From: Sphingobacteriales bacterium | GTDB taxonomy: Bacteria > Bacteroidota > Bacteroidia > Chitinophagales > Chitinophagaceae | Length of the DNA stretch: 64,000 nt | Assembly: GCA_004144175.1 (NCBI GenBank) | Contig: SEFT01000002.1 | Coordinates: 124,001 to 188,000 of the forward strand | Direction: 5' to 3' | Part shown: one piece after another, positions 25,882 to 35,100 of the stretch | How positions within the stretch are numbered: position 1 is the first letter of the stretch | Layout of the letters: every line of letters begins with the position of its first letter | The notes under the pieces: generated by a model | The model's database searches: none | What the model was told of the DNA's origin: nothing | The model's input: the letters and a program-made list of their open reading frames with translations, nothing else | Program-made: the position numbers and the translations under genes

Positions 25882-25940
25882 GCCCCAGAGAGCTACAGCC
25901 CCCTCCGCCCTGCCTACCGGCAGGCAGGCCCCTGAAGGGG
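25882..25940. repeat. Second copy of the GC-rich palindromic repeat, inverted
   Basis: Directly after the phosphohexomutase stop codon. The core palindrome CCTGCCT-ACCGGC-AGGCAGG spans 25909-25928 and is followed by CCCC-TGAA-GGGG at 25929-25940. Read on the minus strand it parallels the element at 24151-24202 (CCCCTTCAGGGG ... GGGGGCT). Confidence 0.65.
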
Positions 25941-25971
25941 AAACTAATGTTGGGAGCACGAATATTACGAC

Positions 25972-25996
25972 AAAAGCAGGCTTTGAGCCTGCTTTT
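25972..25996 (+). terminator. Terminator downstream of the phosphohexomutase gene
   Basis: A perfect 11-bp stem AAAAGCAGGCT / AGCCTGCTTTT with loop TTG, followed by ATG and T6. Confidence 0.8.
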
Positions 25997-26026
25997 ATGT
26001 TTTTTAAAATTTTCATTGAAGGAAGC

Positions 26027-26057
26027 TTTGCATTTGTGCAAAGTCTTCTTATCTTTG
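26027..26057 (+). promoter_or_regulatory. Promoter of the SRP RNA gene
   Basis: TTTG at 26027-26030 and TATCTTTG at 26050-26057 are separated by 19 nt. The predicted start coincides with the 5' end of the RNA's terminal helix at about 26063. Confidence 0.65.
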
Positions 26058-26062
26058 CCGCC

Positions 26063-26160
26063 CTGGCAAGTCTTATACGGCCAGCTCCTGCTGAATCCCC
26101 CAGGACAGGAATGTAGCAAGGGTGGGCGGTCGTAGCGGCGCGATGTGAGTAACTTGCCAG
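26063..26160 (+). ncRNA. ffs: Signal recognition particle RNA, small bacterial type (4.5S)
   Basis: A roughly 98-nt RNA whose ends pair perfectly over nine bases (CTGGCAAGT at 26063-26071 with ACTTGCCAG ending 26160). The helix-8 region carries the conserved symmetric and asymmetric loops bound by Ffh (CCCAGGACAGGAATG followed by TAGCAAGGGT). It serves in co-translational targeting of membrane and exported proteins. A consensus promoter precedes it, and seven T residues follow immediately, giving an intrinsic terminator. Confidence 0.93.
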
Positions 26161-26191
26161 TTTTTTTGGCTTAAGTTTTCTACGACATACA

Positions 26192-26217
26192 AAGAAGCAC
26201 CCGATCGGGTGCTTCTT
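26192..26217. terminator. Perfect palindromic terminator
   Basis: AAGAAGCACCC / GGGTGCTTCTT stem (11 bp) with loop GATC, followed by CTTTTT. It probably stops read-through from the SRP RNA gene. Confidence 0.75.
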
Positions 26218-26329
26218 CTTTTTAAGTCCACATACTTGCAAAAATCAGCTTCGAGTAGTAAATTTAAACTGAGTACAAAGCAGTACTACGTTGAGATAAG
26301 AGAGGGCACTATTCGCTAGTGTCCTATTT

Positions 26330-26575
26330 TTATGCTCTGATCTTTACCTGCTGTTGTTTTTCGTTGATCAGCACTTTGATCTTTTCACACCACTCATACT
26401 CCTCAATTTCGCTAAACCTGGCAAGGCCGGTATTCAGAAACTCGATAGAGCTTTGCTGAAAAATATACCTGATCTCGTCCATAGTGCTGTCTCTCAATAG
26501 TTCCCTTGTCGAAGGGTCTGCACACTCAAATGCTGCCAATATTTGCTCTAAATGCCTCGTATCCTTGTCCATCAT
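26330..26575 (-). CDS. Small hypothetical protein
   Basis: An 81-residue acidic helical protein (starts MMDKDTRHLEQILAAFE, ends NEKQQQVKIRA) with no signal peptide, cysteine pair or recognisable domain. The residue usage is normal for a coding sequence, and the gene stands alone between the SRP RNA terminator and a small membrane protein gene. No function can be proposed. Confidence 0.55.
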   Translation of the reverse strand: MMDKDTRHLEQILAAFECADPSTRELLRDSTMDEIRYIFQQSSIEFLNTGLARFSEIEEYEWCEKIKVLINEKQQQVKIRA

Positions 26576-26753
26576 CTACTCCTTTCTTCACACTGCCTTG
26601 TAGCAGCTTTTATCTAAATCCATTTATTATTAATAAAAATTAATACCACGTTTGAATGATGGGAGTCAAAATGTTTAGGCGATTGAAAAACAGCAAATAT
26701 GACTGGGGTATCAATATCCCAGCCTGCTTCCCCACTTCTATAACCCAGCTATG

Positions 26754-26993
26754 CTACAAAGGCCTTTTAGTAAGTTTCAGCAGCCGGCGTACGCCGATGA
26801 TGGTGTAGTAGATGCCCGAAAAAACGGTGAAGAAAAGCGTTACGTACATGACCAGGCAAATGAGGAAATTGGTGATCCTGTAAGTCCAGCCGGGATATGG
26901 GGCTATTGGGTCAAGAATATAAATGTCCACCCAATACAGCAAAACTGTAAGTCCAATGGAGATGATCAATATCGTTTTGAGCGGGCGTAACAT
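26754..26993 (-). CDS. Small membrane protein, unknown function
   Basis: A 79-residue protein with two predicted membrane helices (ILIISIGLTVLLYWVDIYIL and FLICLVMYVTLFFTVFSGIYY) and a basic C-terminal tail (RRLLKLTKRPL), so both ends are probably cytoplasmic. The start MLRPLKTIL at 26993 places the basic residues before the first helix; an ATG at 27017 is possible. No family is recognised. It stands alone upstream of the divergent transaldolase gene. Confidence 0.6.
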   Translation of the reverse strand: MLRPLKTILIISIGLTVLLYWVDIYILDPIAPYPGWTYRITNFLICLVMYVTLFFTVFSGIYYTIIGVRRLLKLTKRPL

Positions 26994-27177
26994 ATTAGTA
27001 AATGTATGCTGATACAAATGTAATGCATTATTGAATCCGCAATATTAAATCGTCACTAATAAAAGTATTTGTGTTATTCTTATAAAGATTTAGGGCAAAG
27101 TTTGAGCAATATGAACTTTCTTTGCACCCGTAAAGTTTTCCTTTCAATTTCAGAAACAATTATATAAGTAATAAGTC

Positions 27178-27831
27178 ATGAAATTTTTCATCGATACAGC
27201 AAACCTGGCGCAGATAAAAGAAGCACACGATCTGGGGATTCTTGATGGTGTTACTACTAACCCATCGCTGATGGCCAAAGAAGGCATCCGCGGTGAGGCT
27301 GCCATTACAGAGCACTACAGAACCATTTGCGAAATGGTGGACGGCCCTGTAAGCGCCGAAGTACTGGGTACTACCTTTGAAGGGATAGTGGAAGAAGGTA
27401 AAAAGCTGGTGCAGATTCACAAGAACATTGTGGTAAAGGTGCCGATGATCAAAGACGGCATCAAGGCGATCAAATGGTTTACTGACAACGGTATTCAAAC
27501 CAACTGTACGCTGGTATTCTCTGCGGGTCAGGCAATACTGGCTGCTAAGGCAGGCGCTACCTACGTATCTCCGTTCATAGGCCGTGTTGATGATAGCAAT
27601 TGGGATGGTGTACAACTGATAGAGCAGATAGTAAGCGTGTACAATGCACAAGGCTACATGACCGAGGTACTGGCAGCATCTATCCGCAATCCATTGCACA
27701 TCGTTCGCTGTGCAGAGGCAGGCGCCGATGTTATTACCAGCCCACTGGCACCGATACTTGGCCTGCTGAAGCACCCGCTGACAGACCTGGGCCTGGAGCA
27801 GTTCCTGAAGGACGCAAAGGCAATGCAATAG
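27178..27831 (+). CDS. fsa: Transaldolase / fructose-6-phosphate aldolase (FSA subfamily)
   Basis: A 217-residue TIM-barrel aldolase of the short transaldolase group. Characteristic parts are the N-terminal MKFFIDTANLAQIKEA, GVTTNPSLMAKEG, the Schiff-base lysine Lys87 in VVKVPM, TNCTLVFSAGQA and YVSPFIGRVDD. The length fits the FSA/TalC subfamily, which are decamers acting on fructose-6-phosphate or in the pentose phosphate pathway; true transaldolase and FSA activity cannot be separated by eye. A strong terminator follows at 27854. It is transcribed alone and converges on the isomerase gene. Confidence 0.93.
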   Translation: MKFFIDTANLAQIKEAHDLGILDGVTTNPSLMAKEGIRGEAAITEHYRTICEMVDGPVSAEVLGTTFEGIVEEGKKLVQIHKNIVVKVPMIKDGIKAIKWFTDNGIQTNCTLVFSAGQAILAAKAGATYVSPFIGRVDDSNWDGVQLIEQIVSVYNAQGYMTEVLAASIRNPLHIVRCAEAGADVITSPLAPILGLLKHPLTDLGLEQFLKDAKAMQ

Positions 27832-27853
27832 TGATCAAAACATACTGATATGC

Positions 27854-27883
27854 GAAAGCCGGAACGATAATGTTCCGGCTTTC
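27854..27883. terminator. Bidirectional terminator
   Basis: A perfect 12-bp stem GAAAGCCGGAAC / GTTCCGGCTTTC with a 6-nt loop, between the convergent transaldolase and isomerase genes. Confidence 0.88.
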
Positions 27884-27909
27884 TTATTTATACCTATTCT
27901 TAAAACGGC

Positions 27910-28893
27910 CTATACTTTGGCAAGCTCACCTTTCAGGAAGTCAATCACCTTTACCTCTGTAGCGTCTTGCTCGCGCAGGTCAGCCAGTATTACCGATACA
28001 TAGTCGGTAAGGTGTATGAGGTAGAATGCTTTTTCCCAATAGCTTTTTCCTTTCGAGTATATCTCTATGATGTTGGACGTATACTTCTTGATGATCTTTT
28101 TATTGATCTCCATACGCATTTGTGTACGCTCGTAGTCGTCTTCGTTGCGCAGTATCACCACTGCCCTGCTTGCGTCTTTATCTCTCCAGCCTACCAGCTC
28201 GTTGTGGTTCATCTCCGGTATAGCATGGTGCCAGCACAGCATCTTGCCATTCTCATTTATCTGCTGGCGGAAGCGTATGGCAACACCTTCAAAGTCGGCA
28301 GCCGAATAGATAATTGGTGTTTTGCCTACCAACTTCTGTGCAACTGCTTTTGCTTTCTTCTGTATGTCTTTGCTTTCTTCCTGCAGCAGCTTGATGCTTG
28401 CCTTTATTTCCTTCTCAAAGTTGCCGTTGATAAGGCCAAAATGACGCATGATGTACAACACCTGCAGCATAGAATAGCCAAGGCAAGCACGCGGAGGCAT
28501 GCCCGATGGTAATATAATGCAATCGAAACCTTTCTTTTTTGCAACATCAGCTATCTTACCGCCCGATGTCACGCATACGATGGTCGCTTTTGCTTTTATA
28601 GCCTGCTGCATAGCAGATATAGTCTCTTCGGTATTGCCCGAGTAAGAAGAAACAATTACGAGGCTATCCGGACCAATGAAAGAAGGCAGGAAATAGTCCT
28701 TGTTTACGATGAACGGAATGCGCAGCTTATCGAACAAGTAATTCTGCGCGATAGTACCGCCTATACCGCTGCCACCAAGGCCGGTAAGTACTACATTCTT
28801 AAATTCTTTTTGCTCGGCCTGAAAACGGTAACTTTGACCGATCATCAGTGCTTCCTGCATTTGGGTGGGAAAGTCGTGAACTAATTGTTTCAT
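27910..28893 (-). CDS. Bifunctional phosphoglucose/phosphomannose isomerase
   Basis: A 327-residue SIS-domain isomerase interconverting aldose and ketose 6-phosphates (glucose-6-P or mannose-6-P with fructose-6-P). The two sugar-phosphate-binding motifs are TGLGGSGIGG near residue 37 and SSYSGNTEETISAM near residue 82, followed by CVTSGGKIADVAKK. The C-terminal part has PEMNHNELVGW, characteristic of this archaeal/bacterial bifunctional group (PGI/PMI C-terminal domain). The start MKQLVHDFP at 28893 is chosen because the upstream extension overlaps the divergent YraN gene; only 19 nt separate the two start codons. Confidence 0.9.
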   Translation of the reverse strand: MKQLVHDFPTQMQEALMIGQSYRFQAEQKEFKNVVLTGLGGSGIGGTIAQNYLFDKLRIPFIVNKDYFLPSFIGPDSLVIVSSYSGNTEETISAMQQAIKAKATIVCVTSGGKIADVAKKKGFDCIILPSGMPPRACLGYSMLQVLYIMRHFGLINGNFEKEIKASIKLLQEESKDIQKKAKAVAQKLVGKTPIIYSAADFEGVAIRFRQQINENGKMLCWHHAIPEMNHNELVGWRDKDASRAVVILRNEDDYERTQMRMEINKKIIKKYTSNIIEIYSKGKSYWEKAFYLIHLTDYVSVILADLREQDATEVKVIDFLKGELAKV

Positions 28894-28912
28894 ATTATTT
28901 TTTGGGAATTCA

Positions 28913-29269
28913 ATGGCCAAACATAATGAAACTGGCATAAAAGGAGAACAAATAGCTGAAAACTTTTTGCTAAAGAAAGGTTATTCTATCCTGCATCGCA
29001 ACTGGTGTTTTGGCAAACATGAAGTTGATCTGATTGCCGAAAAAGATAACACGCTTATAATCATTGAAGTGAAGACAAGATCAAGCCTCGCATTTGGTTT
29101 TCCGGAAGATGCAGTCACTCCAAAGAAGCAAGGATATTTAAAATCTGCAACAGAAGCTTTTCTCGATCAACACCCGCAATACGAAAGAATTCAATTCGAC
29201 ATCATCAGCATACATGTGCAGCGTGGCGAAACAAAAGAGATCATGCACTTCGAAGACGCCTTCTATTAA
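28913..29269 (+). CDS. YraN family protein (UPF0102), endonuclease-like fold
   Basis: A 118-residue protein of the YraN family with a PD-(D/E)xK nuclease-like core. The hallmark pieces are GEQIAENFLLKKGYSILHRNW, the acidic residue in KHEVDLIAEKDNTLIIIEVKTR (D ... E-V-K motif) and PKKQGYLKSATEAFL. The biochemical role of the family is not settled; a link to DNA or natural transformation has been suggested. The start sits 19 nt from the divergent isomerase start. The antiporter gene follows after about 95 nt. Confidence 0.9.
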   Translation: MAKHNETGIKGEQIAENFLLKKGYSILHRNWCFGKHEVDLIAEKDNTLIIIEVKTRSSLAFGFPEDAVTPKKQGYLKSATEAFLDQHPQYERIQFDIISIHVQRGETKEIMHFEDAFY

Positions 29270-29364
29270 GCACTCGCAACAGAGCGAACAAACACACCAT
29301 ATATACCTTACTACACCACAGCACATAAGCCCATGTGTTTACGTTTACTTATATTGACCGTAAT

Positions 29365-30570
29365 ATGCGGTCGTATACCATCATTATAATCCTTAGTGCA
29401 ATTGTAATACTGAGCTACCTTTTTAACCTGCTGAGCCGGAAGACAAGGATACCATCTGTGTTACTACTGATAGCAACGGGCGTCGGTATTAAGTACCTAT
29501 CGGACTACTATGGGTATATAGCACGTGATGTAAGTAAACTGGTAAAGATATTGGGTGCAATAGGCCTCATTATGATCGTGCTGGAAGCCGCACTTGACCT
29601 TAAGATAGGTAAGCACAAGGTTAAGCTCATACGCGACTCCTTCTCGTCTGCCCTGTTCATCTTCATATTATCAGCAGTAGGTATTGCACTTCTATTAACC
29701 AACTGGCTGCACGAACCTTTTGATCAGTCGTTTCTATACGCTGTGCCGCTTAGCATTATCAGTAGTGCCGTTGTGATACCCAGCACCAGCCATCTTCCGG
29801 AGCATAAGAAGGAGTTTATCATCTACGAGTCGTCGTTCTCTGATATTATCGGCATCCTGGTGTTCAACTACATGCTGATGCAAAACGCTATGAGCGCAGC
29901 TTCTGTATTGGTATTTACAGGTAAGATAGGTCTTGCCGTGTTAGTATCGGCCGGAGCAAGCCTGTTGCTCATATTTATACTCACGCGCAATTCGCAGATG
30001 AATATCCGTTTTTTCCTGGTGTTTGCGGTATTATCGCTGGTGTATGCTATGGGCGAAACCATTCATATACCCTCGCTACTTATTGTACTTGTATTTGGCC
30101 TCGTCATCAATAACAGCAGCACGCTAATACCAGGTAGGCTGAAACGCTGGCTCAATACGGATGACATGAACAACATATTGGGCTTTATGCGGGCCATTAC
30201 TGCTGAAACGTCCTTCTTGATACGTACGTTCTTTTTTATCCTCTTCGGCTATACCATCAACCTGTTTATCTTTTACGATGCTGATGTATGGATCATTGGC
30301 AGCTTGATCGTAGCCATACTGCTATTCGTTAGGTTTTTATACCTGCGGCTCATATTGCGTACGAACCTTTTTCCGGAGCTATTTCTTATGCCGCGCGGCC
30401 TCATTACAATCCTGCTATTTTATAGCATACCGCCAGCCAAAAGCCTGGGTAGCTTTAATGAGGGTATCCTCTTCTTCGTCATTGCTATCACGAGCATACT
30501 GATGATGATAGGGCTGCTCATGTTTAAGGACAAAGAGGGCTATGCCAAAGGTGCAGAAGAAGTAATCTAA
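29365..30570 (+). CDS. Cation:proton antiporter (CPA1, NhaP-like)
   Basis: A 401-residue polytopic inner-membrane protein with about 11-12 hydrophobic segments. The first (SYTIIIILSAIVILSYLFNLL) leads into SRKTRIPSVLLLIATGVGI, the typical entry of CPA1 Na+/H+ or K+/H+ exchangers. SIISSAVVIPS with STSH corresponds to the discontinuous helix, and FSDIIGILVFNY carries the conserved Asp of helix 5. It lacks a C-terminal TrkA/RCK regulatory domain. The ATG at 29365 starts just before the first membrane segment; the upstream in-frame ATG at 29335 adds ten residues. The Nudix gene converges 3 nt away. Confidence 0.85.
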   Translation: MRSYTIIIILSAIVILSYLFNLLSRKTRIPSVLLLIATGVGIKYLSDYYGYIARDVSKLVKILGAIGLIMIVLEAALDLKIGKHKVKLIRDSFSSALFIFILSAVGIALLLTNWLHEPFDQSFLYAVPLSIISSAVVIPSTSHLPEHKKEFIIYESSFSDIIGILVFNYMLMQNAMSAASVLVFTGKIGLAVLVSAGASLLLIFILTRNSQMNIRFFLVFAVLSLVYAMGETIHIPSLLIVLVFGLVINNSSTLIPGRLKRWLNTDDMNNILGFMRAITAETSFLIRTFFFILFGYTINLFIFYDADVWIIGSLIVAILLFVRFLYLRLILRTNLFPELFLMPRGLITILLFYSIPPAKSLGSFNEGILFFVIAITSILMMIGLLMFKDKEGYAKGAEEVI

Positions 30571-30572
30571 TC

Positions 30573-31115
30573 CTAGATAATTCCAGCTTCCATAGTAAAG
30601 TATTTGAGCAGCGGAGCTGCATGAAGGGCCTGTATGATCTCGTCATTGGCCAGCATACGCTTTACTTCGTCCTGCTCAAATAAGTGCACCGTAATGTCTT
30701 CAGACTTTTCCAGCTTCTGGTCGGCCAGTTTTTCGATGCCTGTGGCCAGATAGCAATGTACCAGGTTTGTTTGGGTAGCCGGGTTAGGTGATATAGTCAT
30801 TATCTTTTTCCATTCTCCATTGCCATAGCCAGTTTCCTCCAGCATCTCGCGTTTGGCGCTTTCCAGTATATCCTCCCCCTCTTCTATTACTCCGGCACAC
30901 AGTTCGTATGCTGTTCTACCTAGCCCGTATCTATGCTGGCGTATCATCACCATCTTGCCATCTTTTGTGATACCAATAGCATTGACCCAATCGGGGTATT
31001 CCAACACATAATACTCGGGGATTACATGACCATTAGGCACTTCTACTGCATCCTTTCGTACGGTAAGCCATGGTTCGCGATGCAGGTATTGAGAAGAGAG
31101 TGTCTTATAGTCCAT
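30573..31115 (-). CDS. Nudix hydrolase, ADP-ribose pyrophosphatase-like
   Basis: A 180-residue cytosolic hydrolase of nucleoside diphosphates linked to another group. The complete Nudix box GX5EX7REUXEEXGU is present as GVIEEGEDILESAKREMLEETGY at about residues 76-98 (shown in two parts: GVIEEGEDILES and AKREMLEETGY). Upstream are VMIRQHRYGLGRTAYELCAG, typical of the NudF/ADP-ribose group, and downstream NPATQTNLVHCYLA. Substrate specificity is inferred. It is the end of a minus-strand stretch and almost touches the convergent antiporter gene. Confidence 0.9.
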   Translation of the reverse strand: MDYKTLSSQYLHREPWLTVRKDAVEVPNGHVIPEYYVLEYPDWVNAIGITKDGKMVMIRQHRYGLGRTAYELCAGVIEEGEDILESAKREMLEETGYGNGEWKKIMTISPNPATQTNLVHCYLATGIEKLADQKLEKSEDITVHLFEQDEVKRMLANDEIIQALHAAPLLKYFTMEAGII

Positions 31116-31196
31116 GCGGATATCTTGATTTTAGCCTGCAAGTTTCATATGTTTTTCGAGAATAAAAAAACAATACCCTTGTAGCTTATAGTAAGG

Positions 31197-31586
31197 CTAT
31201 GCATGCCTGCCCCGCTCGAACGAGATTTGCTTCTGTCGTTTCCTCGCAAAGTTTATCGCCCACAGTCCGCTTAGTATAGTGACGCCCGTAGCGATATAAC
31301 AAATAATAAATCCATTGTCAGGTAAACGGCTGTTCTCTAAAATACACTGCCGAAGCATCATAGAAGAGGTAACTATGGCTGCCAAACCAGCCAAAGCCAA
31401 AAGACTGGAAGTCCAGACCGATGCTGATGCCTTTGCCATGAAGTATAACATTATTGTTATGAGCATCAAAATGATGCAAATGATAACGACAGTAGTAAAT
31501 AAAAGCCTGATGTCGTTACCGGCAGTTGCAGCAAATGCAACCTGGCTAGCTAAGCAAAGGCATAAGGAAAGGGTAATCCGTAACAT
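31197..31586 (-). CDS. Small membrane protein, unknown function
   Basis: A 129-residue protein with an N-terminal signal-like helix (MLRITLSLCLCLASQVAFA) and three further membrane helices (LLFTTVVIICIILMLITIML, WTSSLLALAGLAAIVTSSMM, IICYIATGVTILSGLWAI), ending in a basic cytoplasmic tail (RKRQKQISFERGRHA). No family is recognised. The start at 31586 gives a good N-terminus; an ATG at 31610 is possible. It lies upstream of the Nudix gene on the same strand, with an 81-nt gap. Confidence 0.6.
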   Translation of the reverse strand: MLRITLSLCLCLASQVAFAATAGNDIRLLFTTVVIICIILMLITIMLYFMAKASASVWTSSLLALAGLAAIVTSSMMLRQCILENSRLPDNGFIICYIATGVTILSGLWAINFARKRQKQISFERGRHA

Positions 31587-31649
31587 AATAGATAGTGGTT
31601 TGAATAGCAATTCAGGTGCAATATAATGACATATTATATTTTTCGCAAC

Positions 31650-32060
31650 CTAATCTTTATCGGTGCTATCTGCATCGGGGCAATGCAGTGAGGTATTGAT
31701 ATAATCCTTGTCGAACGTATACCATGCACCAGTAAGCCCGTCGGCAAGCGGAGCTGCACCATACCAATGAAATAAGACATCTGCAACGATCCATCCCGCC
31801 TGTAGCTTCCTGTGTATGTTGACTTCCTTAGTAATGCAACCCTCTTTCTTGATTTCTATGTAATGATCGCGCTTGCGACGAAGACCTGCCACTACCTCTT
31901 CTTTGCCCATATAATAGTCATCGATGTAGATGCTGGCGCCCGGTGTCTTGCATACTACTTCCACATCTTTCCTGGTGCCCTGAAACACGAGGGCGCAAGA
32001 TGACTGAGAAAAAACGACAAGCGTTAACAGACCAATACTTATGGGTTTAAGATGTTGCAT
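31650..32060 (-). CDS. PEGA-like lipoprotein
   Basis: A 136-residue protein with an SPII signal (MQHLKPISIGLLTLVVFSQSSC, lipobox SQSSC). The mature part starts ALVFQGTRKDVEVVCKTPGASIYID, the same opening found in Bacteroidota lipoproteins that carry a PEGA surface domain, and continues with KRDHYIEIKKEGCITKEV. A hydrophobic patch near WIVADVLFHWYGAAPLADG follows and may be membrane-associated. The role is unknown. The start was set at 32060 because it places the signal directly; an ATG at 32090 lengthens the N-terminus without adding signal character. Confidence 0.65.
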   Translation of the reverse strand: MQHLKPISIGLLTLVVFSQSSCALVFQGTRKDVEVVCKTPGASIYIDDYYMGKEEVVAGLRRKRDHYIEIKKEGCITKEVNIHRKLQAGWIVADVLFHWYGAAPLADGLTGAWYTFDKDYINTSLHCPDADSTDKD

Positions 32061-32120
32061 ATAAGCAAGATAACGAAAATACAAATTCACTATCCGCTTA
32101 TAATTATCTTTGTATGCACT

Positions 32121-35100
32121 CTAGAAGAATATGCGAATGTTGGTACCTATGCTGGCGTTGAACAACATATCTTCTTCTGAAAAACCGATAGTAGCGCCTA
32201 CTGCTACCAAATTGAATGGTGTATAGTATAAGCCACCACCGTAGGAGTTGTGCCACTTATCCGATTTCTGCCCCTTGAGCCATACGCGCCCTATATCGTT
32301 GAAACCTATGATACCAAAGTCGCCGGGCAGTACTTTTGACTTTACGTCAAATAGCTTCAGGCGCAGTTCCAGGCTGCCATAGGCCATTGACGAACCTGCG
32401 AACCTATCCCTGCGATAACCACGAAGGAAGTTGTTAGCCCCTAGCCTAAACGCCTGGAAATATTCAAAGTCGTCGCTAAAGATATGCCCACCTCCAAAAC
32501 GTATAACAGATATAAGCCTGCCGGGATTGGTAAGTGTAGCATATATGGCTACGTCCGAACGTAAACGGCTCAAGGGCTGGGTCTTTTCATTCAGCCCGGT
32601 AAGCATGGTAAATTCGGTATTCCAGTCTATACCATGAGTAGGAAGCAATCTGCTGTCTACATTATTAATGCGCAATACTGCCTTACCACCGGCATACTCT
32701 TTCATAGAGTAAACGTCTCCTGAGTCGAGCAGCACATCCGAAGGGCGCTGGAGTATCTTACCTTTATTGTCCTCTGCATTGTTCCAATATCTATAATATT
32801 CCGGACCGGCCGAGAGGCTGATAAGATTTCCCGCCATACGCTTGCGCAGCATCAGGTCGCCCTGCACATAGTTATACCTTGCCTGATAGTAATTTCTGCC
32901 TTTATCTTCGTCACGCTTTGTTTCGTTACCAAGGCCGAAGAAGAAGTCCAGCGCGGGATTTTTTATCTGACCAAAGGCTACCAGATCAAGCCCGCCCACA
33001 GCACCTATAAATTCACCATCGTAGCGCAGTTGGTAAGCCTGGTTGAATACGGACACCAAGGTGCTCAGTTTCTGGAACGTGGCGTATGGATATTTGCGGA
33101 AGCCACGTGTGGTTCTTGATATGCCCACGCCCAGCAGCAAACGATCGTCAGGGTTGAAGCCAGCCGTAAGTATTGGAAAGGTGAACGAGTGATAGGTCTG
33201 CTCGCGATAGGTAAACTGATGCACGTCCGCGTCGCGCGAAAAGCGCCTGTGTGTTTTCGATTTGCTCAGGAATATATTGTCGTTCCCTTTATGGTCATAT
33301 ACAAAGTTCTTTACACTGCCTCTCAGGTTGAAGGTATCATCTCCCCTACCACCTATTACACGCAGCTTAATCTTAGACTTTGCTGATTCATCTATGTCGA
33401 AATAGTCTTCTCCATTAAAGCCATACAACCATATTTCTTCGGTCTCCTTACTGCGAAACAGACGACTATATTTCAAAAATGTGGTATCCCCTAACTTATT
33501 GCGGTCGTACACCCTTAGCTGGAGGTCATCACCCACATTAGTCAGCTTGAAGTAATCATTCTTATTACTACCGGTTACAGTCACATATTTCGACAAGAAT
33601 TTATAATACTCCATACCTGCCTTCTCCAGCCTGTCTCTGCGGCTGCTTAGCTTAGCTTCGGTTTCAGCACCCCTTATGGCATAAGCCTCGGGCGGAATGC
33701 TGCTCACGGCAGTGTGGATGTCTGCGTCTGTGAGGCGCTGCCTGATCGTAGCCAGGTTATTCCTCCAGTCATTCGCATCCAGCCTGTTCAGGTACAGGCG
33801 GTCAATATCACGGGCAGTAAAGCCCATCCAGCGCGGGTGCGGTATATCGTAGCGAAAGCCCTTAAGGAAGGGTGCCCTGTTATACGACGCTATCTTGATG
33901 AGGAAACCGTCTGAATAGTAAAAAGACATATCGCGGTCTTTCGGTATAGCATAATAAACCTTTCCCTTACCAGTGTCGTTGATGCCCCAGCGCCATTGGT
34001 CGTAGTGCCGGTCAAAGTCGGCCACAAGGAAGTCAAGCATCCTTGCTGTAAGGAAGGAGCTTTGATCTACGGTATAGTCATCCTTATCTATCGTATTGTT
34101 CAGCAGTTCCCAGCTGTTATCGCTCTTTTCGCCGTAGCGCGATGGGTAGCGCTCTTCTAAAAGGCATACGGTGTTGGCAAATACGGGGCGATAGTAACCA
34201 AGTGCCGTATCATTTGGCACAAATACCATCTCCGGATTTGTATGTACTACATCCAGCGGTTTTGCCAGGCCGGGTACAGCCAGTGGCGCAAATGGATTTG
34301 CTGCCGACATAAAGTCCTGTACCAGCTCATTGGCTACGGTTTGGCGCAGGTTTTCGGGTATGGCTTTTTCGGGGTCTTTGTTTACCGTACGGAGTGTCCA
34401 CTTCTTGCCTTCGGCATCTACCAGGTGCAGCGAACGGCTTTGCTTACCTCCGCCTGCGGCTTCTATTTTTAGTCCGCCTTTCTCGGTATTCAAATGTAAT
34501 ACCTTCATCTTTACGGGTACGGCCCACTCTTTTCGATAGTTATCGCCCAGCATCGAACGCTTAAAGCCTGATGCTTTCTCATACTCTTTATTGATACTTA
34601 CTGTGACAGAATCCAGCGATGGATCTGTATCCACCGTTGCTGTATCGGGCGCCGGTATCGGCCTTCTTGAAAAATCGAGCAGTTGTCGGCTATAGTTTCT
34701 TTTCGCTTTGCCCGCGTTATCTACTGTATAGAAAACGGTTTTTACTTTCTTGTCTTCCGACACTTCTAACACGGTAAAACCCTGTTGCTCGGCCTTATAC
34801 TTTACATCCCAACCTTTGCGGGCGCTCGAGGTTTGGCTGCCACTGCCGCTTACTATATAGTTATTGCCTTCATCACTTTTTGTAAGTTGCAGACTATGGT
34901 CGTGCGCTGCGGCTCTCACCACAAACGGATACCATTGCAATACCGATTCGATAGAACTGGACATGTTCTCGTAAGCAGGGTGTATACGATCCTGACGAGT
35001 ATAAAGAAAGTTCCGCGATATAGGATACAGCGAACCCACTATTGGCAGCGGAAGGTAGAACTTGCGCATACCCGGAACATCAGTAAGCGGAAAGATATGT

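Noticed and set aside
32100-32112. TATCTTTG on the plus strand near the end of the fusion gene.
   Set aside because: No plus-strand gene follows; the resemblance to a -7 box is probably chance.
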